A DNA stretch of 41,997 bases from Bigelowiella natans CCMP2755 (GCA_000320545.1 ADNK01003537.1:1-41997), one strand, 5' to 3'; shown: positions 22,272-30,946, numbered from the stretch's first letter. Notes: generated by a model not told the origin, from the sequence alone. Numbers and translations: made by a program.

Positions 22272-23231
22272 ATGAATAGTATACTCAAAGATGTTGACAG
22301 AACTTCTCTCTTTCCAATCAGGCACAAAGACATATGGAATGCCTACAAGATACAACAAGCAGGATACTGGACCGCTGAAGAAATAGATTTCAGTAATGAT
22401 GCCGATGACTTCTCCAAATTAAGTCAGGACGAACAAAAGTATTTAAAATATACCCTTATCTTCTTTGCGAATAGTGATATTGAAGTGAATGAAATGATAA
22501 ATAGGAATCTATACGAGGAGTTTAAGGCATTAGAAATTCGTATGTGCTACGACTTTCAAAGGCAAATGGAAAATATACACACAGAAACATACAATCTACA
22601 GATAGATACTTTGATAAAAGATAAAAAAGAGAAAGAGGATTTGATAAATGCTGTAAAGAATAATCCTATCATAGAACAAAAGATTAACTTCTGTAGGAAA
22701 CAGGTCTTGTTATACAACTCCATACAGCATAAATTGATATGTCAGGTCATCTTTGAAGGCATATTCTTCGCTTCTTCGTTTGCTTGTATTTACTACTTCA
22801 AGCAGAAGGGTATATTGAAAGGTCTAACTTTATCTAATGAGTTTATCAGCAGAGATGAGAACCTACATTATAGTTTCAGCATTATGCTATACAATAAGTT
22901 AGAGAAGAGACTATCACAAGCAGAAGTAGCGGTGTTGTTTGATAAGGCACTATGTATTGAGCGAGACTTCATCACACAAGCATTGCCTGTTAGATTGTTA
23001 GGAATGAATGCGGATATGATGTTAGACTATATCAAATTCACAATAGACAACATATTACTCAAATTAGGTTATGATACAATCCACAATGTGAGTAATCCTT
23101 TGACCTGGATGGAAAGACTGGATTTACAAGGCAAGACCAATTTCTTTGAGAGTAGAGAAAGCAACTACCAATCCGCTAATGTATTAAACGAGAACAAAGA
23201 AGACATCTTTGAAGTAGATTTAAATTTTTAA
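22272..23231 (+). CDS. ribonucleotide reductase small subunit (class I R2)
   Basis: 319-aa R2 subunit. It generates the tyrosyl radical that the large subunit uses to reduce NDPs to dNDPs. Start chosen at 22272 (MNSILKDVDR), since the earlier ATG at 22215 only adds AT-rich sequence and other viral genes start right after tatatATG. Ligands and radical site are present: D69 (ANSDIEVNE), E100/H103 (ENIHTETY), radical Y107, E162 (FEGIFF), E196/H199 (SRDENLH). The C-terminal tail FEVDLNF matches the peptide that docks on the large subunit. No large-subunit gene is in the window, so it would have to work with a host or co-infecting-virus partner. It lies just inside the left inverted repeat. Confidence 0.95.
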   Translation: MNSILKDVDRTSLFPIRHKDIWNAYKIQQAGYWTAEEIDFSNDADDFSKLSQDEQKYLKYTLIFFANSDIEVNEMINRNLYEEFKALEIRMCYDFQRQMENIHTETYNLQIDTLIKDKKEKEDLINAVKNNPIIEQKINFCRKQVLLYNSIQHKLICQVIFEGIFFASSFACIYYFKQKGILKGLTLSNEFISRDENLHYSFSIMLYNKLEKRLSQAEVAVLFDKALCIERDFITQALPVRLLGMNADMMLDYIKFTIDNILLKLGYDTIHNVSNPLTWMERLDLQGKTNFFESRESNYQSANVLNENKEDIFEVDLNF

Positions 23232-23239
23232 TATCTAAA
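23232..23239 (+). promoter_or_regulatory. late-type motif TATCTAAA
   Basis: Immediately after the RNR stop. The TATCTAA core ends 10 nt before the ATG at 23249. Confidence 0.6.
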
Positions 23240-23248
23240 TTATTATAG

Positions 23249-23464
23249 ATGCTACTGGAAATAGTTAGACTATTACAATTACAACTACGATTAAAAAGAT
23301 TAAGAAAAGAGATAAACAAATTGATAAAGCAAAACAAGAAACTGATAAAAGAGAACAGCAAATTGTTGATACAATTAAATATTATGAAACAACCCTTTGA
23401 TGACACTGGTGATTTAACTGATAGTGCTTTTAGGATGTTGATGAACGAAGTAAATGAAAAATAA
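23249..23464 (+). CDS. small coiled-coil protein (71 aa)
   Basis: Begins MLLEIVRLLQLQLRLKRLRK. Residues 1-45 form an uninterrupted Leu/Ile heptad helix rich in Lys, followed by an acidic tail. It has a late-type motif just upstream and is followed closely by the 36-aa membrane protein. Likely a minor virion or assembly protein, but no family recognised. Confidence 0.6.
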   Translation: MLLEIVRLLQLQLRLKRLRKEINKLIKQNKKLIKENSKLLIQLNIMKQPFDDTGDLTDSAFRMLMNEVNEK

Positions 23465-23470
23465 TCTAAT
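23463..23470 (+). promoter_or_regulatory. late-type motif variant AATCTAAT
   Basis: One mismatch to TATCTAA at the first base. The AATCTAA core ends 10 nt before the ATG at 23480. Confidence 0.45.
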
Positions 23471-23479
23471 CTTTATTAA

Positions 23480-23590
23480 ATGATTGTAGTGTTATTAATA
23501 TTAGGACTTATCTTTTCCATAGGTTATACGATAGGAAAGATAGTAGCAAGGAACACGGATTTAGACCCCACCAACGATATTAGAGTATGA
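23480..23590 (+). CDS. single-pass membrane miniprotein (36 aa)
   Basis: Begins MIVVLLILGLIFSIGYTIGK, one hydrophobic helix with a GxxxG-like face, followed by a short charged tail (ARNTDLDPTNDIRV). A late-type motif variant precedes it, and it overlaps the end of the opposite-strand gene by 11 nt. Short tail-anchored or N-anchored proteins are common in double-jelly-roll viruses; its role is unknown. Confidence 0.6.
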   Translation: MIVVLLILGLIFSIGYTIGKIVARNTDLDPTNDIRV

Positions 23591-23891
23591 TAAGATTAAA
23601 TCTATCAGCATAGTCCTCTAAACTATCCTTCAAATCAGGTTTATTCCACAAGACCCAACGAGATAATGAACCAGCAGTCAGGAATTTGCTCCAATCTTCA
23701 TTCTTCATATGCCTTGTCAGGTATCTATCTTTTCTGTTTATATCTTTATGTATCGTAAAGTCGCTATACCGACTATCTCCAAAGTCGGTGTGTTTTACTT
23801 TTATTATCCTTCCACCCTTATCAACATAAAAGAGCATCCTATGCTTCTTATTTTTAAGAGGTGATTTCATTAGTTTAATATATATTTTCAT
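23580..23891 (-). CDS. small conserved giant-virus/PLV-type protein (DUF5754-like)
   Basis: 103-aa basic protein. The pattern YSDFTIHKD (about residues 42-50) followed by RYLTRHMKNEDW and a C-terminal WVLWNKPDLKDSLED matches a small family seen across giant viruses and their satellites, which I believe is DUF5754. I cannot run the profile search. Function of the family is unknown to me. It is on the minus strand, downstream of the capsid gene and separated from it by two hairpins. Confidence 0.7.
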   Translation of the reverse strand: MKIYIKLMKSPLKNKKHRMLFYVDKGGRIIKVKHTDFGDSRYSDFTIHKDINRKDRYLTRHMKNEDWSKFLTAGSLSRWVLWNKPDLKDSLEDYADRFNLIIL

Positions 23892-23906
23892 ATTATAATG
23901 ATTAAC

Positions 23907-23941
23907 ATAAAATAAATTGTTAAAAAAACAATTTATTTTAT
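23907..23941. terminator. perfect 15-bp hairpin downstream of the capsid gene
   Basis: Arms ATAAAATAAATTGTT and AACAATTTATTTTAT pair perfectly around a loop of five A. It lies 67 nt past the capsid stop (minus strand) and before the DUF5754-like start. Confidence 0.6.
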
Positions 23942-23950
23942 ATTAAGAGG

Positions 23951-23974
23951 AAAAATAAATTTCTATTTATTTTT
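23951..23974. terminator. second hairpin downstream of the capsid gene
   Basis: AAAAATAAAT and ATTTATTTTT pair perfectly (10 bp) around TTCT, in tandem with the hairpin at 23907-23941. Confidence 0.5.
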
Positions 23975-24008
23975 TCTTGTTCTTAACAAAAATATTATAA
24001 TATAAAAT

Positions 24009-25832
24009 TTATAATAACGAAGAGAGTTTCTTTTTCATTCCGCCACCACTTACGGATGCTTTACCTCCCATCTTTTTCTTGAGCACATTTGCTCCCATTT
24101 TAAGAACGGCATCTTGAACTTTAGGATTAGAGGCAATATTTTTCACAGTTTTCCCAACTTTAGATGCTAAACTGCTGAAGAACCCTGAACCGACTAATTT
24201 GTTTTCAACATCACTTCCTCCAAATTGTGCTGATAATACATCCTGTTCTGTAATAAGGTTCTTAACAATCATAGAAGAACCTGCTACAGTCTTGAAAAAT
24301 CCTGATTGAGGGGTCATAACTACAAGTTGAAGGTTTGGAATAGCAACATCACCCATTGCTGTAGGTTTCATACAGGTTGCTTGGAGTTGTAGTGTGTAGT
24401 TTCCAATCACACCTGGTGCTTGAGAAGGGTTTAATTCAATATCTTTACCCATTTTAGCAATGACGAACCCACCGCTCGTGTGGATTTTTCTGCCTTTACT
24501 TCTACTGCTTCCAATATAGGTGTGGAAATCAATTTCTAATCCATTATCATAACTCATCTTGTATAATTTATCCACAGGCATTGTGTTTAAAAGACCGCTT
24601 CTGTTATCAAAGGTAATGTTTAAATTTGTGATGGGAAAATAGAATTCGTTTTCGGTCGCATCATATGTTGTTTTCTTAACAGCAATAATTAAACTATCAG
24701 GGATACTTGGTAATGTTATGGTGGATGATAATATGGTTTTACTGTTGTTTATCCCTTGAGGAAAACCATTACTATCAATAGTTCTATATGTAGGAAACTC
24801 CATATATGGGACAATATTTTCAGGACTGACTTTGAGGTCTAAAGCAGGAGTTAAATACACAACATCTATATAACTTTGTAAAAATGGTCCTGGTTTATTC
24901 GCTAATGTAACGAATTCTGCTCTACAGGTTATAGCACCTGCTTCAGCACCGATTCTGTTTCCATCGTAGCAGACTGCTCTACTTGGGTCTTTGAAATTGA
25001 TTTGGAGGGTAGCATTATTAACACCGTATAAACCTACACTATGATAATTCTCAGGAACATAGCATAAAGGACTAATCATAAGTTTCTCTTTGGATGTAAA
25101 TTTTAGGAAAAATTTATATTCTGCTTGGACTTGATTTCCAACTGCTCTTGCGACTGGTTCGCCATCTACATATGGATAAGCAACACCACCTATGTTCACA
25201 TTTCCATTAAAGTTGTCCGCTAAAACATTGCCATTTTCATCTACAAAGTTCACATCAAAATGTGCTCCATTCTTGTGGTAGAATTTATCGCCGTCAAAGA
25301 ACCCAGTAATACTATTATTGAATGCTCCTTTGCCTTCGCTATATTTTCCATAAGGTGATAAATAGGAAGGGCAAATCGCACTGCTACTATCATATTTTGG
25401 GTCAGTAGTCATTAGAAGCAACTGCTCGTTAATGGATTGGTCTAAATTGGTCGTAGATACTGTATCGTTGATTTGTAAACTCATTGTGGAAACCATTCTG
25501 TGTAAAGGGAAGTTGTTTAAGGATAAGATTTCACTTAAGGTTGCGATTTTAGCACCGGCAGCAGGGTTTCCATCCACACCAAAATCAACAGTAGTCTTAA
25601 AATCACCTCTGTTTAAGGTGACTAAAAGGGTGACCTCGGAGGTCCAGTTTATCTTTCGGTCAACGAAGACATTTAAAGAAGGTATGGTAATGTTATAGTT
25701 TTGATTACTCGCACTTGCGGATAAGGATTTAATCTGTTTGTTATTGACTGACATAGAACTCTTAGAGATTTTGTATTCAGGTGGTAACTGAACTGTTCTC
25801 GCATCATAAACTGCTTTCTTACTTAAATTCAT
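24009..25832 (-). CDS. major capsid protein (double jelly-roll)
   Basis: 607-aa capsomer protein of the Polinton-like/virophage class; trimers would build the icosahedral shell. The start MNLSKKAVYDARTVQLPPEY, the block NNFPLHRMVSTMSLQINDT near residues 105-125, and the long beta-rich body without transmembrane segments fit this family. So does its place beside the penton-like gene. The last 60 residues (from about 548) form a Gly/Lys/Ser tail (GSGFFSSLASKVGKTVKNIA ... MKKKLSSLL) unlike a jelly-roll. It resembles basic amphipathic adenovirus pVI-like segments, so it may be a cleavable or internal tail. No TATCTAA motif is visible upstream; the spacer is AT-rich. Frame intact. Confidence 0.9.
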   Translation of the reverse strand: MNLSKKAVYDARTVQLPPEYKISKSSMSVNNKQIKSLSASASNQNYNITIPSLNVFVDRKINWTSEVTLLVTLNRGDFKTTVDFGVDGNPAAGAKIATLSEILSLNNFPLHRMVSTMSLQINDTVSTTNLDQSINEQLLLMTTDPKYDSSSAICPSYLSPYGKYSEGKGAFNNSITGFFDGDKFYHKNGAHFDVNFVDENGNVLADNFNGNVNIGGVAYPYVDGEPVARAVGNQVQAEYKFFLKFTSKEKLMISPLCYVPENYHSVGLYGVNNATLQINFKDPSRAVCYDGNRIGAEAGAITCRAEFVTLANKPGPFLQSYIDVVYLTPALDLKVSPENIVPYMEFPTYRTIDSNGFPQGINNSKTILSSTITLPSIPDSLIIAVKKTTYDATENEFYFPITNLNITFDNRSGLLNTMPVDKLYKMSYDNGLEIDFHTYIGSSRSKGRKIHTSGGFVIAKMGKDIELNPSQAPGVIGNYTLQLQATCMKPTAMGDVAIPNLQLVVMTPQSGFFKTVAGSSMIVKNLITEQDVLSAQFGGSDVENKLVGSGFFSSLASKVGKTVKNIASNPKVQDAVLKMGANVLKKKMGGKASVSGGGMKKKLSSLL

Positions 25833-25862
25833 ATATAATTACACCGAGAAAAAAAATTTAAA

Positions 25863-27152
25863 CTATTTTTGCTTTCGTTGAAACATTAGTTTTAGATGGA
25901 TGCTACTTTTGTTAGGCATTCGTATAGGGACTAAATCACCGGTCAACCGATGCTTCCAAAATGCCGAAATCTGTATACTTTTTAAGGGGATGTTCGCAGA
26001 GGTAAAGTTAATATATCTGTATTCACCGCTTGGAACATAGGTAATCGTTCCGCTATAATCATCGGCACTACTAATACCTACTGTCATATCACTAATAACC
26101 TTTTGGGAGGTATCTTGCCTACTATCGCTTACTTGCTGTTTGTCCACAAATTCTAAAGGTGTTCCTGTGATTTCACTCTCAATGGGAATGATATTGGTAG
26201 TAAATACAATCGCACTGACTGGACACCATAAACTGCTTACACTCTCATAGTCTTGGGATAAAATACTATATGTTTTATTTCCTTTGGTGAGTGAATGAAT
26301 GTCTAAATCATCCTCAATTGGTAGAATATCGTAGGCACATCCTGGTATAGACATATTTTCTACTATATCAGTAATCGTGCCTCTGTTATATTCTATAGTG
26401 TTTCTAAGGTCGCCTCCAATATAGTTGTGATGAAAATTGCTAAACAGTAAAAAGAGATTGCTGTTAAAAAACAATCTACCTTTCACATCAAAAATGGTAT
26501 TGTTGAACCTGTTGTTTTTCTTTCCGTGTATATCCTTGTCTAAATAAAGTTTAAATAACTGCGAACTTTCTTCATAATAAAGTATAGGTGCTTTGAGATT
26601 GTCTAAATGTGTTATTTCATCAGAAAGAAGACCTGGTACTTCTGCTTTACATTTAGCAATCAGGTTCTCGTGACATCGTTTGAGAGTTTTATTTATCAAG
26701 TGTGCTATATGACTATAGGTAGAGACATAGTAATAATTAGTAGATAAATCCATCTGCTTCCCTACAGTTGTGGGTGGACTGGTGTTTTTGTTCTGGGTTT
26801 CAAAATAGACAGTTTCGGTCTGAGACTTTTTGTGGTGTATCCCATTTTGAATAAAGTGGTAGAACAGAGTAATCTTGTAAATGGTCTTATTCGCATCGGT
26901 CTGGTCTCGCTCAATTTCAGGTATGAATATAGGGATTTCTCTACCTACACCATTTAATTGAAACCGAATGATGGAGAAATACCAACTGCTGACATCGTCT
27001 AATAATGCCTTTGATAGGGTGTCTGTATAACTTACCACAGGATTATCCTTATTGCTGTCTATGGTCTCGTTATTCACAATATCTAAATTGTAATAAAGGT
27101 GGTCTTGATGCTCCTTGTTAAAATTGTTCATAGCAAATACATAACTATTCAT
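25863..27152 (-). CDS. minor capsid protein (penton-like)
   Basis: 429-aa beta-rich protein starting MNSYVFAMNNFNKEHQDHLY, with no transmembrane segment. Size, order and direction next to the major capsid gene match the single-jelly-roll penton proteins of Polinton-like viruses. The block ALLDDVSSWYFSIIRFQLNG near residues 49-68 is of the type seen at the start of their jelly-roll. It would fill the fivefold vertices. A late-type motif lies 12 nt before the start. The call rests on context more than on motifs. Confidence 0.75.
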   Translation of the reverse strand: MNSYVFAMNNFNKEHQDHLYYNLDIVNNETIDSNKDNPVVSYTDTLSKALLDDVSSWYFSIIRFQLNGVGREIPIFIPEIERDQTDANKTIYKITLFYHFIQNGIHHKKSQTETVYFETQNKNTSPPTTVGKQMDLSTNYYYVSTYSHIAHLINKTLKRCHENLIAKCKAEVPGLLSDEITHLDNLKAPILYYEESSQLFKLYLDKDIHGKKNNRFNNTIFDVKGRLFFNSNLFLLFSNFHHNYIGGDLRNTIEYNRGTITDIVENMSIPGCAYDILPIEDDLDIHSLTKGNKTYSILSQDYESVSSLWCPVSAIVFTTNIIPIESEITGTPLEFVDKQQVSDSRQDTSQKVISDMTVGISSADDYSGTITYVPSGEYRYINFTSANIPLKSIQISAFWKHRLTGDLVPIRMPNKSSIHLKLMFQRKQK

Positions 27153-27163
27153 TATTAATAAAA

Positions 27164-27171
27164 TTTAGATA
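27164..27171 (-). promoter_or_regulatory. late-type motif TATCTAAA (minus strand)
   Basis: Its TATCTAA core (plus strand 27165-27171) ends 12 nt before the ATG of the minor capsid gene (27152). Confidence 0.6.
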
Positions 27172-27177
27172 ATTTTT

Positions 27178-27828
27178 TTAATATTTTAAATTGTTTTTTT
27201 TTATGTATTGTGATGCTTCAATGAACTTTAGTCCCTTATCTTTCATCAATTTCTTAATCAAAGCACCTCTTCGTTTCCTTGGGTCATTCGCTTTCAATGA
27301 TTTCTTCACTCGTTTACCTTTCCCTGATTTCTTTTCTTCGTCTATTATCACATTTGTTTTCTTATTCCCTTTGCTACTTTTCAACTTTTTATTTACCCTG
27401 TCCATTATCCTTTTCTTAAATTCTTTGTTGCTCTCCACCCACTGAAATAGCTCTTTTGGAGGTTTGTCTACCACTACCCAATCGTCTTTATTGTTGTCAG
27501 CACCTCCATAGTGGTATCCTTTTCCTTTGACTTTTTGAATGAGTGCCTTCACATTAATCTTTTTCTTCTTCTTCTTTTTGTGTTTAACTCCTGATGCCTG
27601 AACCACTTCATTCGCTACATCCAGGACAGGTGCTATCTCAGGTATTAATTTTTTACCTACTTTCATAGGTATTGAAAACCCCTTCTTAAATCCTTTGTGA
27701 AAGTCTTTCCAAAACCCAGTACCCATTAAATTCTTTAGTTGTTTAACTTCGTCATCCATTTCCATAATATTTTTAGCATAGTGTAATCCTAACTCTAATG
27801 CTCTTGATTTATCAGCATTTTGCGACAT
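27178..27828 (-). CDS. basic virion core protein, adenovirus pVI/pX-like
   Basis: 216-aa, very Lys-rich protein. Start chosen at 27828 (MSQNADKSRALELGLHYAKN), since 14 upstream codons from 27870 are AT-rich noise lying across the late motif. Near residues 37-60 is the amphipathic GFWKDFHKGFKKGFSIPMKV, a pattern seen in the DNA-condensing or membrane-lytic core proteins of double-jelly-roll viruses. Poly-Lys patches follow (KHKKKKKKKINVK), then a central GKGYHYGG and a basic helix-forming C-terminus. Likely binds viral DNA in the capsid and may be cut by the protease at 28671. A late-type motif lies 20 nt upstream. Confidence 0.7.
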   Translation of the reverse strand: MSQNADKSRALELGLHYAKNIMEMDDEVKQLKNLMGTGFWKDFHKGFKKGFSIPMKVGKKLIPEIAPVLDVANEVVQASGVKHKKKKKKKINVKALIQKVKGKGYHYGGADNNKDDWVVVDKPPKELFQWVESNKEFKKRIMDRVNKKLKSSKGNKKTNVIIDEEKKSGKGKRVKKSLKANDPRKRRGALIKKLMKDKGLKFIEASQYIKKNNLKY

Positions 27829-27847
27829 ATGTATATATATATAAATC

Positions 27848-27855
27848 ATTAGATA
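27848..27855 (-). promoter_or_regulatory. late-type motif TATCTAAT (minus strand)
   Basis: Its core (plus strand 27849-27855) ends 20 nt before the ATG at 27828. It lies in the short divergent spacer shared with the lipase gene. Confidence 0.55.
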
Positions 27856-27895
27856 TTTTTTTTTTTTCAATAAAATTTTCTATATAATAATTAAT

Positions 27896-28663
27896 ATGGT
27901 GAAAAAATTTAAAGATGTCATTGATGAGAAAGAGTATTACATAGGTTCTGTGAATTCCTATAAGCAAAAACCTACAGACATAAACGAAAACCTAAAATTA
28001 AAATATAATAGTGATACTTTTGATGTATATATAGACGAGAAACTCAAAGTCATATTAATAACAATTAGAGGGACTAAACCTACAAGTATGGGTGATTTAT
28101 ATGCCGATTACAAGATTGCTTGGAATAATCTACAAGCAAGTAATAGATTTAAAACTGACATAAAGAGAATGGACGAAATAATAAAGCAATATAAACCCAG
28201 TCAATATCTGTATTTCATAACAGGTCATTCTTTAGGTGGAGCAATAGTGAATGAATTTATAAGGAGGTATCCTTTTATTAAATATGCTACAACCTTTAAT
28301 GGAGCATCTCAACCCCAAGATATAAAGATACAGAACAACGATAAGGTAAAGAGAATATACATAAACAAGGACTTTTTATATAGACTTAACAACGGATACA
28401 GATATGATAGGTTGAAGGTGTTGAAATACAATCCTGAGCAAGTTAGAAGTTTCTTTGATTTTGTGAAAAGAAGGTTTGACTATACCCCAACTATGCTAAA
28501 GGCACACAGTTTAGACCAACCTGCTTTCAGGAAACTATATAATTACGAAGATGGAAACCCAACGATAATACGGAACGACTATGTAGAAGGCGGATGTAAA
28601 AAGAAGAAGAAATGTGAGTGTAAATACAAAAAGATTATCTCTAAAATTATAAATCTCAAATAA
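27896..28663 (+). CDS. class 3 lipase-like alpha/beta hydrolase
   Basis: 255-aa lipase-like enzyme. The nucleophile elbow GHSLGG (Ser112), the oxyanion block TIRGTKP (about 57-63), a candidate Asp in INKDFLYRL (about D159) and a C-terminal His in KAHSLDQP (H204) form the complete triad of the fungal lipase class. It would hydrolyse lipid esters. In a virion or infected cell this could breach or remodel membranes during entry, assembly or exit (inference). A short Lys/Cys-rich tail (KKKKCECKYKK) follows. It is divergent from the core-protein gene and seven bases ahead of the protease gene, so probably co-transcribed with it. Confidence 0.88.
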   Translation: MVKKFKDVIDEKEYYIGSVNSYKQKPTDINENLKLKYNSDTFDVYIDEKLKVILITIRGTKPTSMGDLYADYKIAWNNLQASNRFKTDIKRMDEIIKQYKPSQYLYFITGHSLGGAIVNEFIRRYPFIKYATTFNGASQPQDIKIQNNDKVKRIYINKDFLYRLNNGYRYDRLKVLKYNPEQVRSFFDFVKRRFDYTPTMLKAHSLDQPAFRKLYNYEDGNPTIIRNDYVEGGCKKKKKCECKYKKIISKIINLK

Positions 28664-28670
28664 TATATAT

Positions 28671-29234
28671 ATGAATTTATGTAAGAATGTAGATTTCCAT
28701 AAAAGTTTAGATAATCTTGTCAGCAGTCTAAAATCATACCCTCTTTCCAATTATGATTTAACAAATGCTCACCCTAATATCAGGATAACTACATCTGCCG
28801 ACTTACCGAAATTGCGATTTGCCGACCAACTATTCAATGGTAATATCGGTGTCTTGTTGTGGTTGAATGAGGAGAATTCAGGACACTGGTTGGGTTTAAT
28901 ACGGAAACAGCACACGATAGAAATTTTTGATAGTTATGGATTTCCTTTTAAGAATATCAACAAGCACCTAAACTCCCAAATGAACATCTCGCCTGATGTG
29001 TTATTAAACCTTATTAAGAAAGGCGGATACAAACCTATATTTAATAAGAAAATATACCAAAACAGGACCGATAAAAGCAATGCTACTTGCGGAAAATGGG
29101 TTCTCTTAAGGTTCGCCTTCTCAAAATACAACCTTAAAGAGTTTGATAGGATTTTAAAACATATAAAAAATAAGACCTGTATCAATTCATTAGAATTGAG
29201 TGTTTTATATACAAATGAAATTTTAAATAAATAA
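28671..29234 (+). CDS. adenain/Ulp1-type cysteine maturation protease
   Basis: 187-aa C48-like protease that would process capsid and core precursors. The triad is visible: H72 in SGHWLGLI, D87 in EIFDSYG, C140 in NATCGKWV, with Q130 (IYQNRT) as possible oxyanion Gln. Size and placement next to the capsid block match the proteases of Polinton-like viruses and virophages. It starts eight bases after the lipase stop. Confidence 0.9.
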   Translation: MNLCKNVDFHKSLDNLVSSLKSYPLSNYDLTNAHPNIRITTSADLPKLRFADQLFNGNIGVLLWLNEENSGHWLGLIRKQHTIEIFDSYGFPFKNINKHLNSQMNISPDVLLNLIKKGGYKPIFNKKIYQNRTDKSNATCGKWVLLRFAFSKYNLKEFDRILKHIKNKTCINSLELSVLYTNEILNK

Positions 29235-29235
29235 T

Positions 29236-29243
29236 TATCTAAA
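29236..29243 (+). promoter_or_regulatory. late-type motif TATCTAAA
   Basis: The TATCTAA core ends 12 nt before the ATG at 29255. Confidence 0.6.
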
Positions 29244-29254
29244 CTTATATATAT

Positions 29255-30919
29255 ATGAAAAAAAATAATGCTATGATAAAAGGACACGACGAGAAAAGAC
29301 GAATCCCTTTCTTTGATAACACACGAAGATTCATCTTACAGAGGGCAAAGCAGTCTATTGATTATAATAAGAAGAAAATGAATGAATACATCAATGGTAA
29401 ATCACTACCCAATATCCTTCCTCCAGATACACCAACAGGAGCATTTAACAGATTACACATCCAATCTCTCCATTCGGCGATGCCTATTGATAGCAATAGT
29501 GCTTATGTTACTACTAAAAGAGGTTCAGGTAGATACTACAACAACATTTTTAAAAATATGCTTGAAAATAAGAGGCAGTTTTTTGCTGAAAGAGATGCTC
29601 TTAAACAGGATTTATCCGTGGTAAAAGAAGATGATGAGAAACCTGCTACTGAAAAGGAAAGCATCTTCAAAGGCGAGAGTGTTTATGTAAAGATGCTTAA
29701 CCAAGTCGTTGATTTATTTGAGGAAGGTGATTACAGTGAGATAAAACTAACCTACTTACGAAATGCTTACTCACAACTCAAAAAGGAATACAACACGATA
29801 AAAAAAGATGATGTTGTTAAATATGCTAAATTTATCGCATCAGTGGTAAAGTATCATTTTGAAGGGAACAAAACATTCACTCGTAATGTTAAGGGCAAAC
29901 AACTTAGAGTGACTGCTAAGAGTTTTCCTAAATCAAAGTTAATGGTCTTCTTCAAGATATTAAATCTAAGTGTCATTATATTAGGCAATAAAAATAAGTC
30001 TGACGAGGAACTGAAAATCGTTATTGAAGGAAGTAGCAAGATGCTAAATGCCCCTAAAACTCCACAGGCAGGAAGAGACCTTTTCAATGATTTAAAGAGC
30101 AAGTATAATGTAAGCATTCCTACAATAGACTTGACAAATACAATAGAAGCAAGTTTAGGAGCAGAGGTAGATAAATCTATTAGAGATAAAGAAATTAATA
30201 GTGTTGCTACAGAATTACGGTCAACTGCTACTACTGGTAGGCAAATAGATAAAGATATTGTAGATAAATACCAAAAAGCAATTGATTCAGCATTTACTGG
30301 TAGCAATGACTTAGATGAAGTGAAGTCAGATGTAAGAAAGGATTTATTAGACAAAAACAAACATAAACTTGACAAGATTCCTAAAAATACTATGATTAAG
30401 GTCTTCAACAAGAATGTAAGAGTAGGGACATTCATCAACAACCTTCGTGCTTCCTTAAAGAAAACCGACACAGAAAGAGATACTAAAAATAAAGTAAGTC
30501 TTATTCTTAACGATGTTGAAAGTAAAAAAAATAGTGGTAATTTAACTCTAAAATATATGAAGCAAGTTCAAAAGGAGATAAATAAGAATTTCAAGGATTT
30601 GAACCCTAAAAACAAATTTACTTATGATGGTAAAAGTATTGATAAAAATGATGTTAAAAAGGTGATACAAGCAGAGGTTGATTCTTTTGGAAAAAGTGAA
30701 AGGAAAGAAAGAAATGCGATTGAAAGCAATCTGTTAAAGGTTGAAAAAAATGTTAAAGACGATGACTCGGTTTTACCTGAAGCGAAAACTGCTATAAATC
30801 TACTTAGGAAGAAGAAGCAGAATGAAGAGTATAGATTTTTTAACGAGGTATTAACAGCATCACAACTCATCAAAGTATTACAAGAATTAGTTGATGACGA
30901 AGAACCTGATAGTGATTAA
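29255..30919 (+). CDS. unknown late protein, 554 aa, helical
   Basis: Starts MKKNNAMIKGHDEKRRIPFF. Residues 1-100 are basic with Pro/Gly segments (LPPDTPTGAFNRLHIQSLHS), and the rest is almost wholly charged helix (Lys/Asp/Glu/Asn). A late-type motif, its length and its place between protease and packaging ATPase suggest a virion or scaffold protein. No transmembrane segment, catalytic motif or family is recognised. It is the largest uncharacterised gene of the element. Confidence 0.75.
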   Translation: MKKNNAMIKGHDEKRRIPFFDNTRRFILQRAKQSIDYNKKKMNEYINGKSLPNILPPDTPTGAFNRLHIQSLHSAMPIDSNSAYVTTKRGSGRYYNNIFKNMLENKRQFFAERDALKQDLSVVKEDDEKPATEKESIFKGESVYVKMLNQVVDLFEEGDYSEIKLTYLRNAYSQLKKEYNTIKKDDVVKYAKFIASVVKYHFEGNKTFTRNVKGKQLRVTAKSFPKSKLMVFFKILNLSVIILGNKNKSDEELKIVIEGSSKMLNAPKTPQAGRDLFNDLKSKYNVSIPTIDLTNTIEASLGAEVDKSIRDKEINSVATELRSTATTGRQIDKDIVDKYQKAIDSAFTGSNDLDEVKSDVRKDLLDKNKHKLDKIPKNTMIKVFNKNVRVGTFINNLRASLKKTDTERDTKNKVSLILNDVESKKNSGNLTLKYMKQVQKEINKNFKDLNPKNKFTYDGKSIDKNDVKKVIQAEVDSFGKSERKERNAIESNLLKVEKNVKDDDSVLPEAKTAINLLRKKKQNEEYRFFNEVLTASQLIKVLQELVDDEEPDSD

Positions 30920-30938
30920 TATTTACTATAAAAAATAA

Positions 30939-30946
30939 TATCTAAT
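30939..30946 (+). promoter_or_regulatory. late-type motif TATCTAAT
   Basis: The core ends 16 nt before the 42-aa ORF that leads into the packaging ATPase. Confidence 0.55.

Noticed and set aside
29854-30471. 205-codon hydrophobic minus-strand frame
   Set aside because: Antisense shadow of the 554-aa late gene; hydrophobicity follows from its Lys/Glu/Asp codons.
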